Positions 1-9,322 of a stretch of DNA of 64,000 nucleotides are shown one piece after another. A model generated the notes under the pieces. The model made no database searches and was not told where the DNA came from. It worked only from the letters and a program-made list of their open reading frames with translations. Source of the DNA: Streptomyces subrutilus (GTDB lineage Bacteria; Actinomycetota; Actinomycetes; Streptomycetales; Streptomycetaceae). The stretch is taken from contig NZ_CP023701.1 of assembly GCF_008704535.1 (NCBI RefSeq), forward strand, positions 7,048,001 through 7,112,000. Direction: 5' to 3'. A program made the translations under genes and the position numbers. Every line of letters starts with the position of its first letter. The first letter of the stretch is position 1.

Positions 1-8
1 ACGTCCGT

Positions 9-32
9 CCGTACGGGCGTTTGAACGTACGG
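9..32. repeat. Inverted repeat upstream of the first gene
   Basis: The arms CCGTACG (9-15) and CGTACGG (26-32) are perfect complements around a 10-base spacer. The repeat lies about 55 bases before the first start codon. It could be an operator for that gene or the end of a terminator from a gene beyond the window edge; the sequence does not decide. Confidence 0.4.
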
Positions 33-86
33 AAGGTGAGCACTCGGCACAGGGAGAAATGAACGCCCCCCCGAGAGGACACCGCC

Positions 87-356
87 GTGGGAATCATCGC
101 CTGGATCGTCATCGGCCTGCTCGCCGGAATCATCGCGAAGGCCCTGCTGCCCGGCAAGGACCCGGGTGGTTGCATCGTCACGATCGCCATCGGCATCGTC
201 GGCGCCCTCCTCGGCGGCTGGCTGGGCAAGGTCCTGTTCGGGGTCGAGTCGATCGACGGGTTCTTCGACCTCTCCACCTGGATCGCCGCCATCGTCGGCT
301 CCCTGATCCTGCTGCTCGTCTACCGCCTGGTCACCGGTGGACGCCGCCGCGGCTGA
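87..356 (+). CDS. GlsB/YeaQ/YmgE-type small membrane protein
   Basis: An 89-residue protein of the GlsB/YeaQ/YmgE (transglycosylase-associated) stress-response membrane family. It has three hydrophobic segments (about residues 3-21, 29-50 and 62-82), a glycine-rich GIIAKALLPGKDPGG loop after the first, and a basic C-terminus. These match the family's usual size and layout. The GTG start at 87 follows a GAGAGGAC ribosome site at a good distance. The family is linked to general and envelope stress, but its biochemical role is unknown. It is followed after 114 bases by a hypothetical gene on the same strand. Confidence 0.85.
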   Translation: MGIIAWIVIGLLAGIIAKALLPGKDPGGCIVTIAIGIVGALLGGWLGKVLFGVESIDGFFDLSTWIAAIVGSLILLLVYRLVTGGRRRG

Positions 357-470
357 CCGGCGTACAGCCGCCCCGCACACGCACCACGCGCACCGCACGG
401 CCGCGGCACGAGCCGCGGCGACGAACGAGGATCCCGCATACGGGGCCGGGCCCCGGGCAGGCGGAGGAAC

Positions 471-971
471 ATGGACACCACCACACAGCCCACGCAGACC
501 ACCCAGCCCTCGCAGTTCCGCGTCACCGTCGCGGGGGAGCGGTTCACCTGCGACGACGCCCAGGGCCTGGGCCCGCAGGGAGACGGCGGCCTGCCGGGAC
601 AGGAACTCACGGTGACGCTCACCGGCTGCGTCCTGACCGACGTGCCGGCGGCCCTCTCCTGGGCCTTGGCCGAGACCGTGGAGCCCGTGCACCCCGGCAT
701 CGACGACGCTGCCGAGGGGGAGGGTGAGGACGGCCCGCAGAGCGCCTCCGTCCGCATCGACGAGACGGACGCCGCCGGCCGCCAGGTGATCACCGCCTGG
801 GAGCTGACCGGTGCGGCGCCGGCCCAGGTCCAGGGCGCCAGCACCACGGCGTCGAACCACGAGACCCGCATCCAGCGGCTCACCTTGACCGCCGTCAAGA
901 TCACCCCCATCCTGCGCGACGAGGAGCGCTTCGAGGCCGCGGGCATCGCGGCCCCCGCGGACCGCCGGTGA
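471..971 (+). CDS. Hypothetical protein, possible tail-tube-like (Hcp/gp19) fold
   Basis: A 166-residue soluble, acidic protein with a beta-rich pattern and no signal peptide. I do not recognise a characterised family. The C-terminal stretch WELTGAAPAQVQG, then ASNHETRIQRLTLTAVKI, resembles the end of phage and contractile-injection tail-tube proteins. Those typically show W-x-L-x-N-A-x-P, then G, then NEVAIE-L-L. No sheath, baseplate or spike gene is nearby, so a full injection system is not implied. The stop TGA overlaps the GTG start of the CDF transporter (GTGA), so the two are probably co-translated. The function is unknown and the fold call is an inference. Confidence 0.55.
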   Translation: MDTTTQPTQTTQPSQFRVTVAGERFTCDDAQGLGPQGDGGLPGQELTVTLTGCVLTDVPAALSWALAETVEPVHPGIDDAAEGEGEDGPQSASVRIDETDAAGRQVITAWELTGAAPAQVQGASTTASNHETRIQRLTLTAVKITPILRDEERFEAAGIAAPADRR

Positions 972-1960
972 CACCACCCGCCGAAACGGCCGCCGAACGG
1001 GACGGCGCCACCCGCACCACCGTGTGGGTGGCGCTGGGCGCGAACCTGGCCATCTGCGTGGCCAAGGGCGTCGGCGGCGTCATCGCCGGCTCGCCGGCGC
1101 TGCTGTCCGAGGCCGCGCACTCCGTGGCCGACAGCCTCAACGAGGTCTTCCTGCTCGCCTCCGTCAAGCGCAGTCGGCGCCCGGCGGACGAGCGGCACCC
1201 CTTCGGCTACGGCAAGGAACGGTTCTTCTGGTCCCTGCTCGCCGCCGTCGGCATCTTCGTCACCGGCGGCTGCTTCTCCGTGTTCCAGGGCATCGAGGCC
1301 CTGCGCTCCGGCGGCTCCGAGACGCACGAGGGCTACCTGATCGGCCTCGTCGTGCTCTTCGTGGCCCTGCTCGCCGAAGGGGCCTCCCTGCTGCGCGCCG
1401 TGCGCCAGGTGCGCGGCGCGGCCCAGTCGGCCGGCCGGAGCACCGCCGACGAGATCAAGCAGGTCGGCGACCCCGCCCTGCGCACCGTCCTCGCCGAGGA
1501 CAGCACGGCCTGCGCGGGCGTCCTGCTCGCCATGGCCGGCATGGCCCTGCACATGGTGACCGGCGAGGTCGCGTACGAGGCGGGCGCCTCCATCCTGATC
1601 GGCGTCCTGCTCGTCTACGTCGCCTACACGCTCGGCAAGGGCGCCCGCGCCCAGCTGATCGGCGAGGCGGCCGACCCCGGCATGCAGCGCGAGGTGCGCG
1701 AACTGCTCGCCGAGCAGCCCGAGATCGACTCGGTCACCGCTCTGCTGACCATGCGGCTCGGGCCGGACGCGGTCCTGCTGGCCGCCGGCATCGACTTGAC
1801 GGCCGGCTACGACAGCGAAACCGTCGAGGACGCGATGGTCCGCATCCGCGCCGAACTGAAGGAGCGCTGGCCCGAGCTCGACCAGGTCTTCCTCGACGTC
1901 ACGGACGCCGCCGCGGCTCGCCGCACCGCCGCGCACGAGGGGCGCGCCGCCGGTCCGTGA
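968..1960 (+). CDS. Cation diffusion facilitator (CDF) family transporter
   Basis: A 330-residue CDF-type divalent metal/proton antiporter of the plasma membrane, probably for zinc, iron or manganese efflux. Six transmembrane segments are visible. The TM2 metal site reads SEAAHSVADS, with His51 and Asp55 giving HxxxD. The TM5 counterpart reads AEDSTACAG, a variant in which the usual second HxxxD is not present, as in one CDF subgroup. The loop HPFGYGKERFFW after TM2 is a family signature. A soluble C-terminal domain follows from about residue 230 and ends in an Ala/Arg-rich tail. The GTG start at 968 overlaps the preceding stop. Metal specificity cannot be read from the sequence. Confidence 0.85.
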   Translation: MTPPAETAAERDGATRTTVWVALGANLAICVAKGVGGVIAGSPALLSEAAHSVADSLNEVFLLASVKRSRRPADERHPFGYGKERFFWSLLAAVGIFVTGGCFSVFQGIEALRSGGSETHEGYLIGLVVLFVALLAEGASLLRAVRQVRGAAQSAGRSTADEIKQVGDPALRTVLAEDSTACAGVLLAMAGMALHMVTGEVAYEAGASILIGVLLVYVAYTLGKGARAQLIGEAADPGMQREVRELLAEQPEIDSVTALLTMRLGPDAVLLAAGIDLTAGYDSETVEDAMVRIRAELKERWPELDQVFLDVTDAAAARRTAAHEGRAAGP

Positions 1961-2085
1961 GGCCGCCGCGTCACACGGACGGACCTGCCCCGCATGCCGG
2001 GGACCGCGCCGGCCCGAAGAATCAGGGGTCACCGCACGACCGAGCGGAACGGCCCGGCGGCGCATCCGGCAGAGAGGTCGTGACC

Positions 2086-3678
2086 ATGGCAGGACCACCC
2101 CGCCGTGCGTCGCGGCCGCACCGCGGGCACCCGCAGACCGACCGGATGCTCCGCACCCTGCTCCGCCGCCGCAAGAAGGCGCTGAGCAGCGAGGACGTGA
2201 CGGTCGCCGACCAGCCCCAGGTACGCAGGGCGGTGACCGCCGCCGCGCTCGGCAACACCATGGAGTGGTTCGACTTCGGCGTCTACGCCTACCTGGCCGG
2301 CACCATGGGCAAGATCTTCTTCCCGACGAGCTCCCCGGGCGCCCAGGTCGTCTCCACCTTCGCGACCTTCGCCGCCGCCTTCCTGGTCCGCCCCCTGGGC
2401 GGGCTGGTGTTCGGGCCGCTCGGCGACCGGATCGGCCGGCAGAAGGTGCTCGCCGCCACCATGATCATGATGGCGGCGAGCACCTTCGCGGTCGGCTTCC
2501 TGCCCACCTACGCCTCGGTCGGCTTCCTCGCGCCCCTGCTGCTCCTGGTCTGCCGGCTGGTCCAGGGCTTCTCGACCGGCGGCGAGTACGCCGGCGCCAC
2601 CACCTACATCGCCGAGTACGCGCCCGACAAGCGCCGCGGGTTCCTCGGCAGCTGGCTCGACTTCGGGACCTTCGTCGGCTACGCCCTGGGCTCCGGCCTG
2701 GTCACCGTCCTCACCCTCACCCTGGGCCCCCAGGGACTGGAGGACTGGGGCTGGCGCATCCCCTTCTTCATCGCGGGCCCGCTGGGACTCATCGGCCTCT
2801 ACATGCGGCTGAAGCTGGAGGAGACCCCGGCCTTCAAGAAGGAAGCCGCCTACGCCGCCTCGGAGGCGGGCGCGGCCGAGGGCGGGGCCGCCGCCGACCC
2901 GCACGACGAAGCCGCCGCCACGGGCAGGGGCCACCTCAAGGAGATCTTCACCCGGCACTGGCACGCCGTGCTCATCTGCATGGGCCTCGTGCTGCTCTAC
3001 AACGTCACCAACTACATGGTGACCTCCTACCTCCCGACCTACATGACCGTCACCCTCGGCGAGGACGACACGACCGCGCAGCTCCTGGTCCTGGGCACCA
3101 TGCTGCTCGTCGTGCTCACGATCACCACCGTGGGCCACACCTCGGACCGCTGGGGGCGCAGACCCGTCTTCCTCGCGGGCAGCGTCGCCCTCGTCGCCCT
3201 GGCCGTCCCGGCGTTCCTGCTCATCCGGGAGGGCGGCATCCTGCTGCCCGCCGTCGGCTGCGCCGTCCTGGGCCTGCTGCTCGTCTGCTTCGCGGGCACC
3301 GCCGCGTCCACCCTGCCCGCCCTCTTCCCCACCCGGCTGCGGTACGGAGCGCTGTCCATCGCCTTCAACATCTCCGTCTCGCTGTTCGGCGGCACCACGC
3401 CCCTGTTCACCTCCGCCCTCGTCGAGGCCACGGGCAACGACATGGTCCCGGCCTACTACCTGATGGTCGCCGGGGTCATCGGCTTCGTGTCCACGCTGTT
3501 CCTGCACGAGACGGCGGGCAGGCCGCTGAGGGGATCGGGGCCCATGGTCGAGACCGCCGACGAGGCCGACCGCCTCGCCGCCCGCAGCCGCACCGCCGCC
3601 GGCCGGCAGGCCAGGGACCTCTGGATCAGACTGCGCCACCCCTGGGCCCACCGCCCGCACCGGGACCGCCGCGACTGA
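2086..3678 (+). CDS. MFS transporter, MHS (ProP/shikimate-like) family
   Basis: A 530-residue proton symporter-type MFS protein of the metabolite:H+ symporter (MHS) family. Hallmarks are TMEWFDFGVYAYLAG at the first membrane helix, GDRIGRQKVL in loop 2-3, RLVQGFSTGGEYAGA in TM4 and DRWGRRPVFLAG in loop 8-9. Twelve membrane segments are apparent. The central loop (about residues 250-285) is long and Ala/Gly/Glu-rich. The ATG at 2086 sits behind AGAGAGG; ATG 2146 is an alternative that trims a basic N-terminal tail. Likely substrates are osmolytes such as proline or betaine, or organic acids. Its 3' end overlaps the convergent thiopeptide gene by 53 bases. A role in thiopeptide export is not supported by the family. 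Confidence 0.85.
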   Translation: MAGPPRRASRPHRGHPQTDRMLRTLLRRRKKALSSEDVTVADQPQVRRAVTAAALGNTMEWFDFGVYAYLAGTMGKIFFPTSSPGAQVVSTFATFAAAFLVRPLGGLVFGPLGDRIGRQKVLAATMIMMAASTFAVGFLPTYASVGFLAPLLLLVCRLVQGFSTGGEYAGATTYIAEYAPDKRRGFLGSWLDFGTFVGYALGSGLVTVLTLTLGPQGLEDWGWRIPFFIAGPLGLIGLYMRLKLEETPAFKKEAAYAASEAGAAEGGAAADPHDEAAATGRGHLKEIFTRHWHAVLICMGLVLLYNVTNYMVTSYLPTYMTVTLGEDDTTAQLLVLGTMLLVVLTITTVGHTSDRWGRRPVFLAGSVALVALAVPAFLLIREGGILLPAVGCAVLGLLLVCFAGTAASTLPALFPTRLRYGALSIAFNISVSLFGGTTPLFTSALVEATGNDMVPAYYLMVAGVIGFVSTLFLHETAGRPLRGSGPMVETADEADRLAARSRTAAGRQARDLWIRLRHPWAHRPHRDRRD

Positions 3679-5413
3679 CCCCGGCACGGTCCGCGTCCAC
3701 CGCGCGCCGCCCGAGCGGCAGGAGGTACTGCAGCGGCTGGTCGAGGTCGTCCAGCCCCAGCAGCTCGTGGGCCAGGTCGTCGTGGAATCCGCCGAGCGGG
3801 GTGCCGGCCAGGCCCAGGGCCGCGGCGGTCAGCAGCAGGGTCTGCGTGAGGTGTCCGGTCTCCAGCAGGGCCAGGCGCAGCGCCCGCAGGCCGTAGCGGC
3901 CGCGCAGCAGGCCGAGGTCGGCGTACACGCCCAGGACCACCGGGGCGTCGTCGATGCCGATCCAGTCCGGGTCCGTCGCCGGCCGGGACAGGTACGTCGA
4001 CAGGGCCTTGACCTCCTCCAGCGGCGGCACCGGCCCGACCGGCCGCAGGGTGCGCGACTCGGGCACGCAGTCGTACGTGCCCGCCGGCACCCCGTCCGTG
4101 GCGAGGACCAGGAGCCGCACCCGGGCCGCGTAGAGGGCGCCCGCGCTCGGGTACGGGCGGTGCACCGCGGTACGGACCGAGCCGTCGGCGAGGCGCTGCG
4201 CGGAGCGGCCGCTCTCGGCCAGCGCGTGCCACAGCAGCGCGCCCAGCCCCTGCGCGTCGAGCGGCCCCGAGAGCGGACCCCGGGCCGAGGACCGCCCCGC
4301 GAGGACGCCGGCCAGCGGGACCCGCGGCAACGGCGCGGCCGGCAGCGGCAGATCCGGCCGGGCCGCCGGACCCGCCGTCCGCCGCGCCGGCGCCGTCGGA
4401 CGCAGCGCCGTGTCCTGGCCGCGGCCGATCTGGAACTTGCTCCGCTCCAGGTACTGGACGTCGGCCGCGGTGCGCGCGGCCGGGAAGAAGGACGGCGGCT
4501 CCTCCTCGTCCGCCGTCTCCAGCAGGGTCCGGGCGGCCAGCCGGCACACCGCCCGCTCCTCGTCGGGGCTGACGCCGAGCCGGTTGAAGAGCATGTGCAG
4601 CTGCGAGGCCCACACCCAGGCCGACACCCCCTCGGACAGGCCCGCGCCGCCGCCGTCCGCGCCGCTGCCGTCCGTGCCTGCCGCGCCGCCGCGCAGCCGG
4701 GCGTCGGCCGCGCGCACCGCGTCCGCCCAGCGGGACGGCCACGGCGCCGCGGTGCCCGTGGCGAGACCCTCGCGCAGGTGCGCCGCGCGCCGGGCCAGCG
4801 CGGTCCGCTGCGCCGCGTACACGGAGTTCACCCGCGCGTGCACCGCGGCGCCCGGCAGCAGCGGCACCTCCGTGACCCACCGCCAGCCCGCCGCGTGCCG
4901 CCGCAGCCAGCGCGCCGCGCTCAGCTCGTCCATGCCGAGGGCGTACGCCGTCGCGTGCGCCAGGTCCGCCGCGACCGTCAGCCGCGCCGCACCCGCGGCG
5001 CCGTGCGGCTCCGCCAGGGCGCCGAGCACGACCCGGGTGGACGCGCCGAAGACCTCCTCGGCGACCGGCAGCGCCCGCGGGCCGCCGTAGCGGTCGGTCT
5101 CGGGCACGTACGGCACCGTACGGACCTCCCCGTGGGCGGAGGGCCACGGGCCGGGCACCGCGGGCACCTCCTTCGCGGCCCGAGCGAGCTCGTCCGCGAG
5201 CCGCGCCGCGCCGGCCGCGTCCAGGTCCCGGGCCCGGATCCGCAGGTGCGGGCCGTCCTGCCCGTACCGGATGAAGAACCAGCCGGTGCTCTGCCCGGCC
5301 CCCACCAGAGCGTCGAGGCGCGGTGCCACCTCGCGCAGCAGGAACGCGTCCGTGTCGCCGGTGGCGGAGTGCAGGAACAGGTGGAGGCCGTGCCAACTGC
5401 CGGTCGTCGTCAT
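3626..5413 (-). CDS. lazF: LazF-like bifunctional glutamate eliminase / azoline dehydrogenase
   Basis: A 595-residue fusion enzyme of the thiopeptide cluster. Residues about 1-280 are a LanB C-terminal (thiopeptide-type bacteriocin biosynthesis) elimination domain, opening with WHGLHLFLHSATGDTDAFLL and containing GWFFIRYGQDGPHLRIRAR. Residues about 340-575 are an FMN nitroreductase-type domain with HRPYPSAGALYAARVRLLVL, ALLETGHLTQTLLLTAAAL and GLAGTPLGGF, as in azoline dehydrogenases. The same fusion defines LazF of lactazole biosynthesis, where it removes glutamate from glutamylated Ser/Thr to give dehydroamino acids and oxidises azolines to azoles. It is the last gene of the minus-strand operon, 97 bases after lazE. 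Start ATG 5413 follows GAGGACGCA. Its 3' end overlaps the convergent MFS gene. Confidence 0.9.
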   Translation of the reverse strand: MTTTGSWHGLHLFLHSATGDTDAFLLREVAPRLDALVGAGQSTGWFFIRYGQDGPHLRIRARDLDAAGAARLADELARAAKEVPAVPGPWPSAHGEVRTVPYVPETDRYGGPRALPVAEEVFGASTRVVLGALAEPHGAAGAARLTVAADLAHATAYALGMDELSAARWLRRHAAGWRWVTEVPLLPGAAVHARVNSVYAAQRTALARRAAHLREGLATGTAAPWPSRWADAVRAADARLRGGAAGTDGSGADGGGAGLSEGVSAWVWASQLHMLFNRLGVSPDEERAVCRLAARTLLETADEEEPPSFFPAARTAADVQYLERSKFQIGRGQDTALRPTAPARRTAGPAARPDLPLPAAPLPRVPLAGVLAGRSSARGPLSGPLDAQGLGALLWHALAESGRSAQRLADGSVRTAVHRPYPSAGALYAARVRLLVLATDGVPAGTYDCVPESRTLRPVGPVPPLEEVKALSTYLSRPATDPDWIGIDDAPVVLGVYADLGLLRGRYGLRALRLALLETGHLTQTLLLTAAALGLAGTPLGGFHDDLAHELLGLDDLDQPLQYLLPLGRRAVDADRAGVSRGGPGAGGGPRGGAV

Positions 5414-5510
5414 TGCGTCCTCGTCATGGGTCGGCCCGGCCGGATCGGCGGGACGTGCGGAGCGGGCGTCAGCGGGCGCGAGCGGCCGGTACCGGCCGGC
5501 ACCGGCCGGG

Positions 5511-7430
5511 TCAGGGGAAGGGGTGCGGGTGGAGGGCCAGCTCCCCGTGGTGCAGGGGGCGGTCCGTGCGGCCCAGCCGGTACGGCACCTCCAGCAGCCG
5601 GGACAGGCCCGAGGTCCGGCGGTTGACGTGCCCGAACGTCATGGGGAGCGCGCCCGGGACGATGGCCTTCACGCAGTGCAGGCCGAGCCGGTCGCGCAGC
5701 CCCGGCTCGCTCTGGTCGACCGCGATCACCTCCAGGCCGGCCCGCGCCAGCCGCGCCACGGTCTGCCGGAGCAGGACGCCGAGGTCGGCGACCGGCGCGG
5801 GGGCCCCCGGCCACGCCTCCTCGACCGGCACGCACGGCGTGTCGGCGAAGAGGAACTCCAGGCGCGGCCCCGCCTCGGGCAGGGAGTTCACCCCGACGTG
5901 GTCGTCCAGGGACACCACGAGCTCCGGCCGCTCCAGCATCGGGCGCAGCCGCCGCGGGTCGCGCGGGCCGCCCTCGGCCAGGGAGCGCTGGGACGCCTCC
6001 AGCACGTTGGTGACCACCTCGGCGACGGCGGAGCGGATCGCCGCGCGGGGATCGTGGTGGGCGCCCGCCGCCAGGAACATCCGGGGCGCGTCCGGGTGCG
6101 CGCCCTCGTACCGGCAGACCGCCACGACGGCCGGGACGCCGAGGTCGTTCGTCGCGTCCAGCAGCAGGAGCCGGTAGCCGGCCAGGGCCGCGCGGTCGGC
6201 GAGCAGCGCCGTGTCCAGGTCTTCGGCGGGCGCGGCGATCCGCCGCAGCGGCGTCGCCGCGTACCACGCCATCAGGAAGGCGTCCCGCTCGGCCACCTCG
6301 AACAGGCCGTAGAGCAGGGCCTCTTCGGGGCTGTTGCCCAGACCGCAGCCGTTGGAGGACTCGTACACCACGCGCGGGCCGTCCCCGGGCACGTCCCAGT
6401 AGGCCACGTGCTCGGGGACGGCCGCCGTCCGCCGCCGGGTGAGCGACCAGCCGTGCACCCAGTCCATCTCCAGCTCCGGGGTGTACGGGACGGTGGGCGA
6501 GGCCGGGTGCCCGTGGTGGGCGGGGTCGGGCAGACCGAGCCGCTCCGGGTCCACCGCCCGGCCGGGCCCCAGCCGGGCGAAGGAGGCGCGCAGTGCGGTG
6601 CGCCGGCCGGTCGGCCGCATGCCCGCGTACCGCTCGACGCCCTCGAACAGGGCGATCCGCTCGCTGTCGGTGAAGTCGCGGGAGCGGCCGTAGCCGCCGT
6701 CGTCCACCCGTCGGCCGTCCGTCACGAACGCGCTGGTCAGGCAGGACGCCGAGTCCTCGGAGCGCAGCAGACGGCGCACCGGGCCGAACCGCTCGTCGAA
6801 CAGCGCCGAACGCAGCCGGTCCGGAGCGGTCCGCGGGTTGGGGGAGCGCAGCAGGTACGGGTCGGGCAGCGGGCGCGCGGAGGCCGGCAGCGGGGCGACG
6901 GCGGCCGCGGCGTCCACGGGCAGCGGGCAGCACACCGGGCAGCCGCCGATCGGGCGGACGCGATGGGTGGACCAGGTGCCGCGCCCCTGGTGCACGACGT
7001 ACACCAGGGCGGGATCAGCCTCCCCGCCGCCGTCCCCGGCCGGGGCCCGGTCGGGGACGGGCTCCAGGAGGCCGAGGGCGAGCGCGCCCAGGGCTTCGGG
7101 CAGGGCGGGGGAGGCGACCCCGGCCAGCTCCAGCGTCGGGCTGCGCCACGGCACCCGGCCGCCCGCGGTGGCGAGCCGCTGGTACTCGGTGCAGCACAGG
7201 CACGCGGTCGCGCCCGGCCGCAGCACCGGCCCGACCACCGCGAGCGCTCCGTCCAGGCGGACCGGGACGAAGGCCACCGGGTGGCCGAGGGCGTGCCGGG
7301 TCAGGTCTTCGGCGAGCCCGAGCGTCCAACGCGTCAGCAGCACCACGGCCGGGCCGGCGGTGACCGCGGCGGCCGTCCCGGCGTCGAGCACGGGCACCGG
7401 CAGGGGACCGAGCGGTGTCGCCGCGGTCAT
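5511..7430 (-). CDS. lazE: LazE-like YcaO cyclodehydratase
   Basis: A 639-residue azoline-forming cyclodehydratase. The N-terminal third carries two cysteine clusters, CLCC (Cys77/Cys80) and CPVCC (Cys164/Cys167), the usual zinc tetracysteine of TOMM cyclodehydratases. From about residue 190 comes the YcaO domain, with SEDSASCLTSAFVTDG, the ATP-site-like helix SERIALFEGVERYAGM, SSNGCGLGNSPEEALLYGLF and EVAERDAFLMAWY. The C-terminus is proline-rich (HHGELALHPHPFP), as is usual for catalytic YcaO proteins. It converts Cys (and some Ser) of the precursor core to azolines, using ATP, together with the leader-binding LazD partner. The ATG at 7430 overlaps the lazD stop (ATGA), indicating translational coupling. 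Confidence 0.92.
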   Translation of the reverse strand: MTAATPLGPLPVPVLDAGTAAAVTAGPAVVLLTRWTLGLAEDLTRHALGHPVAFVPVRLDGALAVVGPVLRPGATACLCCTEYQRLATAGGRVPWRSPTLELAGVASPALPEALGALALGLLEPVPDRAPAGDGGGEADPALVYVVHQGRGTWSTHRVRPIGGCPVCCPLPVDAAAAVAPLPASARPLPDPYLLRSPNPRTAPDRLRSALFDERFGPVRRLLRSEDSASCLTSAFVTDGRRVDDGGYGRSRDFTDSERIALFEGVERYAGMRPTGRRTALRASFARLGPGRAVDPERLGLPDPAHHGHPASPTVPYTPELEMDWVHGWSLTRRRTAAVPEHVAYWDVPGDGPRVVYESSNGCGLGNSPEEALLYGLFEVAERDAFLMAWYAATPLRRIAAPAEDLDTALLADRAALAGYRLLLLDATNDLGVPAVVAVCRYEGAHPDAPRMFLAAGAHHDPRAAIRSAVAEVVTNVLEASQRSLAEGGPRDPRRLRPMLERPELVVSLDDHVGVNSLPEAGPRLEFLFADTPCVPVEEAWPGAPAPVADLGVLLRQTVARLARAGLEVIAVDQSEPGLRDRLGLHCVKAIVPGALPMTFGHVNRRTSGLSRLLEVPYRLGRTDRPLHHGELALHPHPFP

Positions 7431-9322
7431 CGCGCCTCCCGGTGGCCGTGCAGGACGCTGAAGCCGAACGCCCGCAGCAGGGAGGCGAGTTCGCCCTCCG
7501 GTGCGGTCCGCGGCCGGGGCCGTCGCCGGGGCGGGGGAGCGCCGGCGGGGAGCGGCGGGGCCGTGTACCGGTGCAGCGCCTCCTGGAAGGCGCCCTCGCG
7601 CCCGGCCAGTTCGGCGAGCCACGTCCCCGTCCAGCCCCGGTCCTCCCAGGCCGCCGTCCGCACGCCGGCGGCCGCCAGGGGCGCGACCGCTCCGCCCGAG
7701 CACCGGGCCAGGACGGCGGGCCGCCCGGCGGCGCCCGGGGCCGCGGCGGCCGCGTGCGCGCGGGCCACCGCCGTGAGCGCCGCGAAGGCCGCGGCGTCCG
7801 CCGGGGTCGCCTCCACGGCGTCGCCGAGGACCACGCCGGGTGCGCCGCCGCCCGCCGGAGCGGACCGGACGACGGCCCGGTACGCCTCCACGTCCGGCGC
7901 GACCCGGTGCACCTCCAACCGGGCCGGGACCGCGAGCCGCCCGGTCAGCGTCGCCCACCAGTGCCGCACCTGGGGATGACCGGCCCACGCGTCGGAGTCC
8001 ACGGGCCGCGATCCGGCCGCCGGGCCGCGCAGGGCCGCCGCGCGCAGGGCCCGTCCCCGGGCGTGCTCCGGATTCGCCCCGACGGTGAACCCCGGTCCGT
8101 CCAGCAGGAGTTCGGCGGCCCCGCAGAAGAGGTCGAGGCGCGCCAGGTCCAGCCGCGCGGCGGCGCCCAGCAGGCACCGCTCCGGCTGCCCGGCCGCCCG
8201 CAGCACACAGGTGGCGAGCGGTACGGGCACCTGCCGCAGGTCCGCCGGGAGCGGCTCGGGCAGCGCCCCGCACCGCCCGTCGACGAGGGCCGCCACGCGC
8301 CGCACCGCGTCGCCGAGGGTCCCGGCCGGGGCCAGCTCGGCCCGTCGGCCGGAGTCGAGCCGGCCGGGACCGACCCAGGTGCGGTAGTCCGCCCACAGCG
8401 GACCGGCCTCCGCGAGGAGGACCGCGGGCAGGCCCGGCAGCAGCCGGTCGTCCTCACCCTCGGCCGACGGGTCCGCCAGCCCGGCCGCCGCGCACAGCAG
8501 GCGGTGTGCGGCAGCCCCGGCGAGCAGCGGGAGGAGGGCGGCGGGCTGGCCCGTGTCCCCGGTCGCCCCGGGAGGCCCCAGCCGCGTCTCCAGCGCCGCG
8601 GCCTCCGCCCGGACCTGGGCCGGGCTGCCCGGCGCGGTCGCGTACCCGCCCGCACGGCACCACCCGACCGCGACGCCGATCCGCGCACCCGACCCGGGCG
8701 CGGCCCCGACGCCGCCGCGGCGCCCACCAGCGGCGCGACCACCGACCGCGCCGGCCGCCCGTACCGGCCCGGGGGCGGCCGTGTCGGCGTACAGGTGCAC
8801 GCGACCCTCGGGGAGGGTCGGGTCGGTGGTGTGGGCCACGGGCAGTCCGGCCGCCGCCAAGGCGCGGCCGACCGCCCGGGCCAGCGCGGTGCCGGGGGCG
8901 CCGGACACCACCTCGGCGCGGGTCGCGGCGAGGGCCGCCGCTGCGCGGGCCGGGTCGTCGGCCGTCACCTCGATCCAGTCGTCGGCCGGACCGGGAGCGC
9001 CGGACCCCGCGGGCCCCGCCGGGCCCGTCACCAGCAGGTCGTGGGCATCCAGTTGCGCGACGACCGTCTCCACCGCCCGGCGCGCCGCCGAGCCCGGCTC
9101 CATGTCCTCCAGCAGTGCCTCCAGGCCCCCGGCGCGCAGCGGGCCCGCCAGGAAGTCCCACAGCGCGGGCAACGCCGGACTGCCCTCCAGCGTGACGTTC
9201 CGGCGCCGGCCGCGCAGGTGGAGCCCGCCGCGCAGCGGGGTGACGGCCACCCCGGGACGCAGCCGCCGTACGGTGCCCGGCACCGGGGCGGGCGGGGCCG
9301 CCGCCGGGGTGACGGCGCTCAC
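7427..9322 (-). CDS. lazD: LazD-like RRE-containing E1-like partner protein
   Basis: A 631-residue protein in the position of LazD, the leader-binding partner of the cyclodehydratase. Residues about 12-110 form a small winged-helix-like region (VRRLRPGVAVTPLRGGLHLRG, then EGSPALPALWDFLAG) consistent with a RiPP recognition element. The remainder is Ala/Gly-rich with a degenerate E1/ThiF-like layout; I see no intact nucleotide-binding GxGxxG or catalytic adenylation motif. This matches the role of binding the precursor leader and activating the YcaO enzyme. The GTG at 9322 overlaps the lazC TGA (GTGA), and the 3' end overlaps lazE. Sequence similarity here is weaker than for the neighbours, so the call rests partly on position. 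Confidence 0.8.
   Translation of the reverse strand: MSAVTPAAAPPAPVPGTVRRLRPGVAVTPLRGGLHLRGRRRNVTLEGSPALPALWDFLAGPLRAGGLEALLEDMEPGSAARRAVETVVAQLDAHDLLVTGPAGPAGSGAPGPADDWIEVTADDPARAAAALAATRAEVVSGAPGTALARAVGRALAAAGLPVAHTTDPTLPEGRVHLYADTAAPGPVRAAGAVGGRAAGGRRGGVGAAPGSGARIGVAVGWCRAGGYATAPGSPAQVRAEAAALETRLGPPGATGDTGQPAALLPLLAGAAAHRLLCAAAGLADPSAEGEDDRLLPGLPAVLLAEAGPLWADYRTWVGPGRLDSGRRAELAPAGTLGDAVRRVAALVDGRCGALPEPLPADLRQVPVPLATCVLRAAGQPERCLLGAAARLDLARLDLFCGAAELLLDGPGFTVGANPEHARGRALRAAALRGPAAGSRPVDSDAWAGHPQVRHWWATLTGRLAVPARLEVHRVAPDVEAYRAVVRSAPAGGGAPGVVLGDAVEATPADAAAFAALTAVARAHAAAAAPGAAGRPAVLARCSGGAVAPLAAAGVRTAAWEDRGWTGTWLAELAGREGAFQEALHRYTAPPLPAGAPPPRRRPRPRTAPEGELASLLRAFGFSVLHGHREAR

Noticed and set aside
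320..2098. Long minus-strand frame opposite the CDF transporter gene
   Set aside because: The plus-strand CDF signatures are unambiguous; the antisense product shows no family.
2086..3678. MFS gene as thiopeptide exporter
   Set aside because: Sequence motifs are of the metabolite:proton symporter family and the gene is on the opposite strand with its own context.
5483..5498. Sixteen-base palindrome in the gap between lazE and lazF
   Set aside because: Short and without loop; could be a weak hairpin, but too little to call a terminator inside the operon.
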